NCBI GenBank assembly: GCA_028015205.1
Contig: CM051518.1
Coordinates: forward strand, 36,174,001 to 36,238,000
Length of the DNA: 64,000 nt
From: Mytilisepta virgata
Lineage: Eukaryota > Mollusca > Bivalvia > Mytilida > Mytilidae
Direction: 5' to 3'
Shown here: positions 1 through 10,764 of the stretch, one piece after another
Position numbering within the stretch: the stretch's first letter is position 1
Layout: the number at the start of each line of letters is the position of its first letter
The notes under the pieces: generated by a model
Databases searched by the model: none
Seen by the model: only the letters and a program-made list of their open reading frames with translations
Told to the model about the DNA's origin: nothing
Program-made: the position numbers and the translations under genes

Positions 1-1
1 T

Positions 2-1777
2 CTTGCCTTACGTTTAGCAGGAAAATATTTAAAAAAGGATTTTCAGTGTTTATTATTAACAAAGCATAATCTTCTTCAAGGAATTTTTTATCCCAGGGAG
101 GGACAAAAATATGTCATTATCATCGATAATGCAATGAGTCACTCAACAGATTCAACAGATAGAAATATATTGTCGCGATATGAAAAGCAGTTATCAGTTA
201 TATTAGAAAGCAGAACTACTACCAAGGTGAAATTGATAGTAACCGAATTATCAGAAAATTGTTTATCCAGTGAATTATTCATTAAAGAAAACTTAGCAGT
301 TTCGGAGCATTTGTTTAAAATTACATATAATATTCATGAAAAGAAAAACATTTTGATGTCATATTTAAAAGAATATAAAGTTCGAGTTGCAAGTACAGAT
401 CCACGGTCCATGGATATGGTTCCAATTGATGAAAATATAATCAATGATATAACTGAAACAGAACCTTATATTGGTTTCCCTCTACTATGTGCTTCTTTCT
501 GCAAGACAAGGGACCACTTAAAACTTGGTATCAATTATTTTCTACAACCACCTAAATTTCTAATAGACTACATCGAAACAATAAAACAATCTGGTGAAAC
601 ACGCGAGGAAAAGGCAAACGATTATTGTGTTTTGGTCTGTATGTTACTTTCAGATCGAAAGCTTGTAAATATGAAAAATGTAGATTTAAAAATGTTCAAA
701 GAGTTAAAACGCAAGATATTTGGCAAAAGGAGAGCTGTAGATTCTAAACACATTGAACACGCTGCTATTAATCTTTGTGGTCATAACTTACTGGACAGAC
801 AAAGTGAAGATTTCATTTTTGTACACGACGCAGTGTATCTTGCTATTATGATTTCATATGGTTCTATAACTCCGTCAGACATCGTCTGCAAATGCGACAT
901 TTCAGATTTGATGATCTTGTTGAGACCGTCTGGATATAAACCATTACATGATGAATGTTGTTTAATAATTTATAGTGATGAAATTCTGCAAAGCTATGCA
1001 CAGCGTTTGGCTACTGATCTGTCAATCGATATACCTAGGGCAGAAACAGTTGGCAGATACTTACAAAACTTCACTGTGGTATACAGCAATAAACACTTAC
1101 TATCTTTTGTTTTAGATAAGATTCGAACAGGAGGGAACGTTAAACCAAATATTTACCCTGTACTACTGAAATTCTATATCGAAATAATAGACGCATTGTA
1201 TAACTATACGGTATTGGATGAGGGTATTAAATCATTTGCTTTGGCATGGTGGTTCGTATGTACAAGGTCAATTAATGACGTAGTGCCTAAAGAATTGGTG
1301 ATTAAAAATCTTCACAGTCACTTTATAGCAAGGTTAATGGATACTAAAGTTGACCATTACGGAAATACGCTGTTACATTATTTCATTGTTTGGAATGGCA
1401 AGGAAGAATTGATGTTGTTGTATGCAGTACAATCAGTTATGGCTCAAAATAATAAGGAGAGCGAGATACTGTGCTCGAAATTTAATCCTGTGGCGCAAAA
1501 TTGTAAAGGACAGTCACCTGTAGAATTTGCTGCATATTTAGGAAGATCCGATATGTTTGTGGCTTTACTCCGTATATCAAAATATATGAAATTAAAGAAA
1601 ATTCCCGCCAAAAGGTGGAGTACAGCGATACAAAAGGGCAATGAAAAGACAGATCCTTTGCAAGATATTGATAAATTTGTAACAATTGATTTTACCTTTT
1701 GTAAAAATTTTCCAGATTTTGGGAAAGAATCTGAATATCAGGCTATGGAGAATGTGCTGCAAGAGACATTTAATTAA
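2..1777 (+). CDS. STAND-type P-loop NTPase (nSTAND3-like), 5' part outside window
   Basis: The frame is open from base 2 to the stop at 1,777 (591 residues), so the first ATG at 134 is not the true start and the exon continues left of the window. Residues 1-44 look like the helix after a Walker A loop (ALRLAGKY) followed by a Walker B-like strand VIIIDNA (about residues 38-44). The acidic pair expected after the strand is D-N here, not D-D. A predicted NTPase/winged-helix region follows. Two ankyrin-like segments lie near residues 444-460 (HYGNTLLHYF) and 503-525 (GQSPVEFAAYLGRSD). The layout (NTPase core, helical middle, ankyrin-like C terminus) resembles nSTAND3 proteins that are expanded in bivalves and often carry HEPN, DZIP3 or TIR-like N-terminal domains. 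These proteins are thought to act as intracellular immune or death-signalling switches. The effector domain would lie outside the window. NTPase assignment is an inference from motif order. Confidence 0.7.
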   Translation, partial: LALRLAGKYLKKDFQCLLLTKHNLLQGIFYPREGQKYVIIIDNAMSHSTDSTDRNILSRYEKQLSVILESRTTTKVKLIVTELSENCLSSELFIKENLAVSEHLFKITYNIHEKKNILMSYLKEYKVRVASTDPRSMDMVPIDENIINDITETEPYIGFPLLCASFCKTRDHLKLGINYFLQPPKFLIDYIETIKQSGETREEKANDYCVLVCMLLSDRKLVNMKNVDLKMFKELKRKIFGKRRAVDSKHIEHAAINLCGHNLLDRQSEDFIFVHDAVYLAIMISYGSITPSDIVCKCDISDLMILLRPSGYKPLHDECCLIIYSDEILQSYAQRLATDLSIDIPRAETVGRYLQNFTVVYSNKHLLSFVLDKIRTGGNVKPNIYPVLLKFYIEIIDALYNYTVLDEGIKSFALAWWFVCTRSINDVVPKELVIKNLHSHFIARLMDTKVDHYGNTLLHYFIVWNGKEELMLLYAVQSVMAQNNKESEILCSKFNPVAQNCKGQSPVEFAAYLGRSDMFVALLRISKYMKLKKIPAKRWSTAIQKGNEKTDPLQDIDKFVTIDFTFCKNFPDFGKESEYQAMENVLQETFN

Positions 1778-3814
1778 GGACGTTCTCAATGAAGTTATTA
1801 TTTTTTCAAATCATTTCGTATTCCTGAAATGTATATGTTGAATACATGTGCATCATTCTAGGACAAAAATATTTAAAAACGTAAAGAACACCCTCTTTTT
1901 ATGTTATTTTTGTAACAATCAGAATAGGGTGAAAGATGCAAAGTACGAATGCTCCAAACAATATGTATTCGAATAGGGGATACTACCCATTTTGTTATGG
2001 AAGTGTTTACATGTATATGTGGAGTGGATCTTAACCGTTTCAATATGACAAGAAATATGTGAAATACTAGTAGACGAAGTAACGGTAAATATTTTTACAA
2101 AACACAATACACAAAAATGCAATCTAAAAAAATAGATTGAGATAATTTTTTTTACATATATCGTACATGTATCATTTAGGCTTTTATACTTGATTTATAA
2201 CATAGACACTACAGAATACAATTATAGTTTATAACGGGATTTTTGTCCAGTCAAAATAAAATTTGACCTCAAACTAATTGCAACAGAAGATTTTTTAAAT
2301 CTAAATTGGTAGTATATTATCCTAAATATACACAGAAAATAAGTCCATGAAAATCGGACAGTAGTAAACTTCAAAATTAGACTTTCAAATCTACTATTGG
2401 ATTTTCATTGGAACACGGGAGGTAACTCTTGCTAAAAGTAGGTTTTTGTCATTTTTTCAACAATTTATTTTACCCTGCTTGTTAAGAAAGATACTTCCAT
2501 GGACTAAAATGGCTTAGTTTGAATTAATTATATATTTTGCTTTTTATGATACAATTCATAATTTTATTTGTAGTTCGATTTTATTGACATGTTTAATATT
2601 GCAGAAAACGCTTTCTTTGAACCTTGTGGCGATTTTGAAAAAAATAATTAAAATATTTTTAAATGATTATCCCTTTTTATTATATATCAATAATTTCTAC
2701 TTGGTTAAAAGAATCTTTAAAACCACAAAAAGTGTAAGTACTACTAAGTGTAAAATATTTGTAAATGAATATCCTTTTTTATTATATATCAATAATTTCT
2801 ACTTAGTTAAAAGAATTTTTAAAACCACAAAAAGTGTAAGTACTACTTATATTTTCATCAAAATTTGACTTCATACATTTTTTTGAAATGGGGGATCTTA
2901 GTAAGAGAAAATCTAATTCAAAACTTGAATTAGAATATCAAATCTCTGTTACAATAATTAGTTTTACCTTTTTTAATGCTGAACATGTACTTTGGCAAAC
3001 CATTTTGTACAGGAATAGCAGTAACTAGATATTCTGGTTTTTTATTTGAAAATATGGTCTAATCATGAAAATTGGACTCAAATTTGACAGCCATTGAAAC
3101 CAGTTGGCATAATTATGACCTTGAGGCATATTTACACTAAATACAGTAAACTTTTTATGTAGGTTTTGCACCTTCTTAAAGAAGAAGATTTTACTCAACT
3201 CGTAGTTTTATTGAAATGTCCTGGTTAAAGTTACATGCTTTCTACTTCTTTTGTAAATAACTACACAAAAATTCCAAACAGAAAAAATTATTCAAGTACA
3301 TTTTTTCGTACACAGTTTACTTTCACATTACAATGCATTACTCTTGACAGTAATAGTAGACTTGTTTGTCATCACCTACGTAGAATACTGTTACTGAGAA
3401 GATAAATGACAACTTTTTAAACCAGTTACAAGATTTTTTTCTGGGATGTTGCAGTGTTAATTTGAAAAAAATTAATAATTTCCGTGAACTGATTTGTTGA
3501 TGAGTACATATGGTGCATCAAAAAGGCATCATGTTAATGAATATATCACACTGCTGAAGTATATGACTACGATGTTGGTAGTCAGATAGTTTAAAGTATT
3601 AGTGTAAAAGAGAAAAAATCATGGGATTAGCCCCTGTAAAATAATTGAGAGCATAAATAAACAGGCATAATAATATCAAATTTATTGTGACAAATTTACA
3701 TAATTCGAGTAACTAGTGAATTTTTTAGAGTTGTGACTTCGAGTTGCCATTAGGTATGATGTAGTTAGATAAATGTTAGGAAATTACAAGTGACCATGAA
3801 TCATACGTTTATAT
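1778..3814. other. AT-rich stretch without recognisable gene
   Basis: This is the 3' flank of the STAND gene. Open frames are short and of low complexity. Apart from the ~102-bp tandem duplication listed separately I see no coding signal. Confidence 0.6.
2648..2849. repeat. ~102-bp tandem duplication, two copies
   Basis: A segment containing tatatatcaataatttctac recurs with an offset of 102 bp (first at 2,681, second at 2,783) with only a few substitutions. The small plus-strand ORF at 2,584-2,868 only reflects this duplication. Confidence 0.85.
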
Positions 3815-4500
3815 AAAGTAAAGTCAAGAAATACCAAAGGGATATTCGAAGGAGAGAAAAATCGTAACACTGACGAACTCCGGAGAACAACGAAGACAAG
3901 ACAAAAACAATACATGCAATACAATTAAAAACTAAAAACATATGAACAACATGGACCCCACCAAAAAACCGGGGGTAGACACAGGTGCTCCGGAAGAGTA
4001 AGCAGTCTCTGCTTCCAGCAGGACACCCGCCATGCTGTCCATGTAAAATCCGATATGAGGAAGGTATAATATCAATGGAACAGGTCCATTTTCATTTGGG
4101 AAACGGTTTTTTCATACCTGTCAACCAAGTCATGAAGACGCCCATAAAACTTTAATAAGGATGACTTTAGCTTAGGAGCAACGTACCCCTGTCTGAGCAA
4201 CTTTTCTGTCAGGAGCCGGGCTCTGTCCATGAAATCAATGTATATTTCACAAGCCTGGAATAACGTATGAGTTGTGAAATATATTCTCCATACGCCGGCG
4301 CTTCTGGAATATTGCCGCTCAAAAATGGGAAAAGTTGACAATTGGTAAGTCAAAGTCATCCCGTTTGTGGTAAAGTTTTGTATTGAACCTTCCTCTGGTG
4401 TCAATTTCGAGGTGAAGGTCAAGATAAGTTGCAGACATGACTTGTTGTTTAATGGAAAAAAAACAATAAGTACCAAGTCACGGACAATTGGAATTAGTTT
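3815..4500 (-). mobile_element. 3' end of a reverse-transcriptase element (FYGRHHDLV-type family)
   Basis: On the minus strand an ORF (4,476-4,072) ends with a segment rich in KFYGRLHDLVDRYEKTVSQM. This is a C-terminal signature of an uncharacterised RT family common in cnidarians and molluscs that I take to be Penelope-like or related. The 3' UTR follows at 4,045-3,815, including the RC of aggtgctccggaagagtaag, and ends at the RC of aagtcaagaaataccaaagg. Related 3' ends recur at 22,812, 33,640 and 41,289 (minus) and at 10,765 and 17,885 (plus). The copy is 5'-truncated and dead. Confidence 0.65.
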
Positions 4501-4734
4501 TATGATAAGTGTTGTAATAAATATTATGATGATAACAGGAAATTAAAGCAAACATTTAGCCTATTTAACACATTTTCTAGCTCGATTTATTTTATTTATT
4601 TCCGTATTATATTTGTAGGTATGAACGAAGTTTTTTTTTAACTTAATGATATTAAAGTACAGATGTTAAATCACAATGAAAGAAGCACATATTTATCCCC
4701 CTATGACTACTGAATATAAAATTATTATATAAAT

Positions 4735-5725
4735 TGCTATACAAAACAAAGCCTGCAGATTTTTTCTTGGAGTTGGTAAATATACTCCAAACGCTGCAAT
4801 TGCAGGTGATATGGGGTGGACACCTATATTTTTTAAAAACAATGGAAATTCATTATTCGTCTTTGGTGTCGTTTGAGTAATATGAGTTCTAATCGGTTAA
4901 ATAGAAGGGTTTTTATATGGACAGATATTCTGAGTAGAAATCATAAATGTATAAAGAATTGGAATTTTTGTGTAAGGAAAACATTTTCTGAGTACAATGT
5001 AGAACATTTGTGTAATATTACAGAATATATTGATTCTTCTTCTGTTGTTAAAACTATTATGTCTAGAATGTTTAGTAAATATGTTGATGAGGAGCATTTA
5101 AATTTACAGTCAGAAAGATCTTTATCAGGCAAAGGTCGTAATAAACTCCGTACTTATAATTTATTTAAGAAAAGTTATGAAACTGAAACTGCATTTGCCA
5201 AATTTCGATGTGGTGTCGACCGTTAAGAATAGAAACGGGGAGATTTGAAAACTTCTTTTTACTTGAAAGAGTCTGTGATAATTGTAACGTTTTAGAAGAT
5301 GAAGCTCATGTAATTTTACCATGTACCTTAATATATAACGATTTTAGACAAGATTTATTTAATAAAGCAATACGTATTAATCAAGATTTTATGTCGTTTA
5401 ACAATATGCAGAAATTAGTGTTTTTATTCACAGATGCCAATATTATACGAAGCTGTGCCAAAGCCTGTCATGCCTGTTATTTTATTTTAAATAGACGTAG
5501 ACATGTTTTATACTGTAAATAATGTATATAATTACAAATACAATGTATGTTTTATGTCAGATGATTTTTCTTGTTTTAAGTTATATAGTATCTTATAATT
5601 TTGTAAAGAATGGCTCTCTTTTTATACTTATATATAGTTAATACGTTTTATGTATTGATGTTTTATTATATTGTATATTGGAGAGATGAGACTTTAATAA
5701 AGTACTGAATTGAATTGAATTGAAT
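4735..5725 (+). mobile_element. LINE 3' end (ORF2 C terminus plus tail), frameshifted
   Basis: Reading starts near 4,740 with RFFLGVGKYTPNAAI, the region after the RT domain. It continues through 4,873-5,226 and, after a one-base shift near 5,215, through 5,208-5,522. The C terminus carries a cysteine/histidine cluster (CDNCNVLEDEAHVILPC) typical of CR1/Jockey-group ORF2 ends. A polyadenylation-like AATAAA near 5,696 is followed by a short GAATT repeat tail (5,704-5,725), as in LINEs ending in microsatellite tails. The copy is 5'-truncated and broken. Confidence 0.75.
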
Positions 5726-6892
5726 ATAAAACGAGAAAAGCAATATCCCAACCGCCAAGAATATCCAAATAAAGACACAATTCCAAATGAAGATATATTT
5801 CATCTATATTTCATGCGGACTGGAGTAAATGATACTGCACCATCATCAAAGTGATTTTTTATGCACAATGTATCATTTTGAAAAATATTGGAATGGCACT
5901 TGAATGATCCCCTTTCAAAATAGGCCTTATAATCCGGATCTTGGACCTAAATACCACTACTATTAAATATCATCTCGCCTTAAACCGTTGGCCCAGTTGC
6001 ATTCATATTTTGTGGAATTGTCAGTAATGTTTGGCCTTTGACAGATATTACCTCTCTGTCTCTTAAAAATTAAAAATGCATTTAAATTTTTTCCTTTAGA
6101 AATTAAAGAAGTCGATCAGTTCGGTCTATAGAAATAGAAAAAAATACACCTTCAATATAATGGATAGATGTGGGAACATATATATACAGGATGTATCCAT
6201 GTTATTGGCATAGACGTGAAAATTTGCTCACCGTTTTTACCCTGACATGTTATTCCAACCTGTGTATCAAATCATCACCAATAGGATATGATGTATCTTA
6301 TGAAGTAAACAATAAATCCCAGACTGGCACTAAAATAAACACAGCAATCTAGAATACTGATAAAGGCAATGCTACAATATATGTAAATATAACACATCTT
6401 AGGATTTTAAATCTTAGAATCTATTGTAGTGTAGAGTTAATGTTTAGAAGTTAGAACGTACATATATATATAACAAAATATAGTGGATGGAGGAAATTAC
6501 TAAACCTGTTACGACAGCTTTAGTTACATCATTCTTTTATAAATTTATGAATTTGGTTTCTTATCGCATATCTTCGATTAACTCAGAAAAGATTAAACGG
6601 TTATTTCTTGCAACTTATGACACTTTTTGGAAGGTCTTTATTGGATCTGTTTCGTGCAAATTGATGAAAATTCTACGTCCTGTTAAAATTTATACTTTTG
6701 TTCATCGTTTTTATTTCCAGTTCTCTCGTGATCATATCCCACCCTCTGTGTGATCCTCTTTGAAGACAAGGAAATAAAGTTAATGATTAAAAGAAATCAG
6801 CTGACCATGACTGCGTCTACGGCGTGGAGTATAATTGAAAATATTCATCACATTGATATCTATGCAGATTCCCAATACTATCAATGTAATCG
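5726..6892. other. No assignable gene; one unrecognised 88-codon ORF
   Basis: The stretch is AT-rich. A plus-strand ORF at 6,487-6,753 begins MEEITKPVTTALV and contains basic, aromatic-rich sequence. I do not recognise it and see no splice or promoter context, so I do not call it a gene. Confidence 0.4.
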
Positions 6893-7230
6893 TTGCAACC
6901 ATATGGCATTGCTGTGCCATGCCAGTAGTATATGGGCATAGTTCAGTTAGCATTTGTGGTGGATCATGTGGTGGATCATCCGGAAGTGACGTCAACCGAA
7001 AATTACGTCACCGGAACTGGAAGTGGTTTTGCGCGAATGCGCAACCATAACTGATCCATTTTCCCGCCATTTGTCACGTGCTAGGACCAGGATGTGTCGT
7101 CTGCGCATGCGTACCCGGAACCGGAAGTACATAGAAGTGGTTTGCGCGCATGCGCAACCGGAAGTAGTGTGTTATTTCCATGATTTGTTTACGGAAGTGA
7201 CGCAAGTCACTAGCTGGGACCCGGAAGTGT
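6893..7230 (+). promoter_or_regulatory. Left TIR with housekeeping-promoter-like motif cluster
   Basis: The arm contains CRE-like tgacgtca, several ETS sites (ccggaagt, including the composite ccggaagtgacgtca near 6,979), NRF1-like palindromes (gcgcatgcgc near 7,145), an E-box cacgtg near 7,075 and an E2F/YY1-like ttttcccgccattt near 7,060. This composition is typical of TATA-less animal promoters and is GC-rich compared with its surroundings. It lies directly upstream of the PC4-like ORF, so it may serve as its promoter. That role is inferred. Confidence 0.55.
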
Positions 7231-7297
7231 CATGCTTGACCAGAATTAAGATTGGATTATCTCCCCTTTTCTCGTGCTTCTCGGTCGTCTCTGGATA

Positions 7298-7530
7298 ATG
7301 GACTGGAGATATCACATTGGGGACGATGTATTCGTCACCGTCAAAGCCCCATACCCATCGATTTGGATAAGAAATCACTTTATACCCCAAGGAGAATGGA
7401 CCTATCGTCCAACAAAGAGAGGAATCGGCTTGGACACCTCGAATGGAAAGAACTGAAGACGATCATACCTTTGTTTGATGAGAAAGAACCAGAACTCAAA
7501 ACATTGACTGATGTAGATTTTGTAAAATAA
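7298..7530 (+). pseudogene. PC4/p15-like transcriptional coactivator domain ORF, frameshifted
   Basis: From ATG 7,298 the frame reads MDWRYHIGDDVFVTVKAP, then IWIRNHFIPQGEW and TKRGIGL. The open frame stops at 7,456. A one-base shift near 7,436-7,440 restores EWKELKTIIPLF and runs to a stop at 7,528-7,530, which overlaps an AATAAA-like signal. The order (Y-x-IG strand, V-x-V strand, IR-x(5)-P-x-GEW, K-x-GI-x-L, W-x-x-LK helix) follows the PC4/p15 C-terminal ssDNA-binding domain, usually ~60 residues. PC4 binds single-stranded DNA and bridges activators to RNA polymerase II. Here it would be a minimal single-domain protein of ~77 codons. The frame break suggests this copy is dead, unless it is an assembly error. 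Family assignment is from pattern only. Confidence 0.55.
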
Positions 7531-7654
7531 AATATGAAACTGTTTCATTTGTGTTTGATTACACGATAAGTATCCCAGTATACAATCACATCCATCAGTC
7601 AAACCGACAACATGAGTACCGAGTGGTTTTCCGATCATCAACAGTAAACCCCAT

Positions 7655-9017
7655 TCCTTGAGCAGCAGCAGCAGCAGCGAAAACAGTGAAAAATGGCACC
7701 AAAAAAAAAAAGAAATGAGCACGCGAGTAAGGTCATGAGTAGCGATGAACAGCAAAGAGCCAGAGAAAAACAGCGATGAGCAAGAAAAGAGCAGCGATGA
7801 CGAACAGCATTAAGCAGCAGGACCAACAGCAGCAGCGAAAACAGCGACAAGTAGCCCCCGAAAACCGAAATGAGCACGCGAGTAAGGTCATGAGTAGCGA
7901 TGAACAGCAAAGAGCAAGAGAAAAACAGCCATGAGCAGCAAAGAGCAAGAGAAAAACAGCGAAAACAGCGACAAGTAGCCCCAGAAAACTGAAATGAGCA
8001 CGCGAGTAAGGTCAGGAGTAGCGATGAACAGCAAAGAGCAAGAGAAAAACAGAGACGAGCAAGAGAAGAGTAGCGATGACGAACAGCAACAAGCAGCAGG
8101 AGCAGTAGCAGCAGCGAAAACTGTGACAAGTAGCCCCAAAAAAACTGAAATGAGCACGCGAGTAAGGTGTTGATTAGCGATGAGCAGCAAAGGGCAAGAG
8201 GAAAACAGCGATGAGCAGCAAATAGCAAGAGAAAACCAACGATGAGCAAGGGAAGAGCAAGAGAAAAACAGCGATGAGCAGCAAAGAGCAAGAGAAAAAC
8301 AGCGATGAGCAGCAATGAGCAAGAGAAAAAAAACAGCGATGAGCAGTAAAGAGCAAGAGAAAAACATCGATGGGCAACAAAGAGCAGGAATAAAACAGCG
8401 ATGAGCAACATGGGCAAGAGAAAAACAGCGATGAGCATGAGAACTGCAAGAGAAAAACAGCAAAAACAGCAACAAGTAGCCCAAGAAAACTGAAATGAGT
8501 ACGCGAGTAAGGTCAGAAGTAGCAATGAGCGAGCAGCAAAAAGCAAGAGAAAAACAGAGACGAGCAAAAGAAGAGCAGCGATGACGAACAACAACAAGCA
8601 GTATGAGCAGCAGCAGCAGCAAAAACAGTGACAAGTAGCCCCCAAAAAACTGAAATGAGCACGCGAGTAAGGTCATGATTAGCGATGAGCAGCAAAGGGC
8701 AAGAGAAAAACAGCGATGAGCAGCAAAGAGCAAAAGAAAAACAACGATGAGCAAGAGAAGAGCAAGAGAAAACAGCGATGGGCAGCAAAGAGCAAGAGAA
8801 AAACAGCAACAAGTAGCCCCAGAAAACTGAAATGCGCACGCGAGTAAGGTCAGGAGTAGCGATGAACAGCAAAGAGCAGGAGTAAAAGAGAGACGAGCAA
8901 GAGAAGAGCAGCGATGACGAACAGCAACACGCAGCATGTGCAGCAGCAGCAGCGAAAACAGTGACAAGTAGGCCCAAAAAAAACTGAAATGAGCACGCCA
9001 GTAAGGACTTGATTAGC
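7655..9017. repeat. Complex minisatellite with recurrent box
   Basis: Units related to the 31-bp repeat alternate with CAG-rich patches and with a conserved box containing gaaatgagcacgcgagtaag. The box recurs near 7,712, 7,867, 7,991, 8,147, 8,491, 8,652, 8,830 and 8,986, and once more near 10,414. Most spacings are 124-178 bp. Long minus-strand frames here are Leu/Phe/Cys-rich repeats and not genes. Confidence 0.8.
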
Positions 9018-10405
9018 GATGAGCAGCAAAGAGCAAGACGAAAACAGTGATGAGCAGCAAAGAGCAAGAGAAAACAGCGATGAGCAGCAAAGAACAAGAG
9101 AAAAACAGCGATGAGCAGCAAAGAGCAAGAGAAAAACAGGGATGAGCAGCAAAGAACAAGAGAAAAACAACGATGAGCAACAAAGAGCAAGAGAAAAACA
9201 GCGATGAGCAACAAAGATTAAGAGAAAAACAGCGATGAGCAGCAAAGAGCAAGAGAAAAACAGCGATGAGCAACAAAGAGCAAGAGAAAAACAGCGATGA
9301 GCAACAAAGAGCAAGAGAAAAACAGCGATGAGCAGCAAAGAGCAAGAGAAAAACAGGGATGAGCAGCAAAGAGCAAGAGAAAAACAGTGATGAGCAACAA
9401 AGAGCAAGAGAAAAACAGCGATGAGCAACAAAGATTAAGAGAAAAACAGCGATGAGCAGCAAAGAGCAAGAGAAAAACAGCGATGAGCAACAAAGAGCAA
9501 GAGAAAAACAGCGATGAGCAACAAAGAGCAAGAGAAAAACAGCGATGAGCAGCAAAGAGCAAGAGAAAAACAGGGATGAGCAGCAAAGAACAAGAGAAAA
9601 ACAACGATGAGCAACAAAGAGCAAGAGAAAAACAGCGATGAGCAACAAAGATTAAGAGAAAAACAGCGATGAGCAGCAAAGAGCAAGAGAAAAACAGCGA
9701 TGAGCAACAAAGAGCAAGAGAAAAACAGCGATGAGCAACAAAGAGCAAGAGAAAAACAGCGATGAGCAGCAAAGAGCAAGAGAAAAACAGGGATGAGCAG
9801 CAAAGAGCAAGAGAAAAACAGTGATGAGCAACAAAGAGCAAGAGAAAAACAGCGATGAGCAACAAAGATTAAGAGAAAAACAGCGATGAGCAGCAAAGAG
9901 CAAGAGAAAAACAGCGATGAGCAACAAAGAGCAAGAGAAAAACAGCGATGAGCAACAAAGAGCAAGAGAAAAACAGCGATGAGCAGCAAAGAGCAAGAGA
10001 AAAACAGCGATGAGCAGCAAAGAACAAGAGAAAAACAGGGATGAGCAGCAAAGAGCAAGAGAAAAACAGTGATGAGCAACAAAGAGCAAGAGAAAAACAG
10101 CGATGAGCAACAAAGATTAAGAGAAAAACAGCGATGAGCAGCAAAGAGCAAGAGAAAAACAGCGATGAGCAACAAAGAGCAAGAGAAAAACAGCGATGAG
10201 CAACAAAGAGCAAGAGAAAAACAGCGATGAGCAGCAAAGAGCAAGAGAAAAACAGGGATGAGCAGCAAAGAGCAAGAGAAAAACAACGATGAGCAACAAA
10301 GAGCAAGAGAAAAACAGCGATGAGCAACAAAGATTAAGAGAAAAACAGCGATCAGAAGCAAAGAGCAAGAGAAAAACAGCGATGAGCAACAAAGAGCAAG
10401 AGAAA
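9018..10405. repeat. 31-bp minisatellite with 217-bp higher-order repeat
   Basis: The 31-bp unit contains gcaagagaaaaacagcgatg and is almost free of T on the plus strand. A variant with aaagattaagag marks every seventh unit, near 9,214, 9,431, 9,648, 9,865, 10,113 and 10,330. This gives a 217-bp higher-order period with one 248-bp (eight-unit) interval. Because 31 is not a multiple of 3 and the reverse unit lacks stops, all minus frames stay open for hundreds of codons. Confidence 0.9.
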
Positions 10406-10479
10406 CCCCAAAAACAAATGAGCACGCGAGTAAGTTCATGAGTAGCGAAGAACAGCGACACATCTGGGTGGAAAAAACA

Positions 10480-10728
10480 GCCTGAACATGCGCACACCAC
10501 ACAACCGGTCCAAGCACGTGACTTACGTCACTTCCGTAAACAAATGGCGGGAAAACGGATCACTTCCGGTTACGCATGCGCGCAAAACCTCCGGTTTCGG
10601 TCACATGACTTCCGGTTCCGGTGACGTCACTTTCTTTGACGTCATTTCCGATTGACGTCACTTCTGGATGATCCACAACAAATGCTAACTGAACCGTGCC
10701 CATATACTACTCATGCCATAAGGTTGCA
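10480..10728 (-). promoter_or_regulatory. Right TIR with matching motif cluster
   Basis: The reverse complement matches the left TIR from ttgcaacct onwards. It holds three CRE-like sites (10,615-10,665), ETS sites, an NRF1-like site near 10,575, a cccgccattt motif near 10,543 and a cacgtgac E-box near 10,515. Its order of motifs parallels the left arm with indels. Confidence 0.55.
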
Positions 10729-10764
10729 ATAAAAAGAATATCATAAATTTGCAAAACCCATCTA

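Larger units (their letters stand above)
6893..10728. mobile_element. TIR element with promoter-like ends, PC4-like ORF and internal minisatellite
   Basis: Bases 6,893-7,230 and 10,480-10,728 are diverged inverted copies of one another. Reading inwards, both begin ttgcaacc(a/t)tatggcat and share gtagtatatgggca and gttcagttagcatttgt, then clusters of ccggaagtgacgtca-like and tgcgcatgcgc-like motifs. Between them lie a frameshifted PC4-like ORF (7,298-7,530) and a purine-rich minisatellite (7,655-10,405). No transposase is seen, so it would be non-autonomous. I see no convincing target-site duplication. I do not recognise a named family. Long TIRs with tandem repeats recall foldback elements. 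Confidence 0.6.

Noticed and set aside
9018..10405. CRISPR array
   Set aside because: Continuous tandem units without unique spacers, in eukaryotic DNA.
7638..10517. Minus-strand ORFs of up to 360 codons, Leu/Phe/Cys-rich, resembling membrane proteins
   Set aside because: They are translations of a 31-bp minisatellite that has no stop in reverse. All three frames are open and repeat with a 31-residue period, so length is no evidence for coding.
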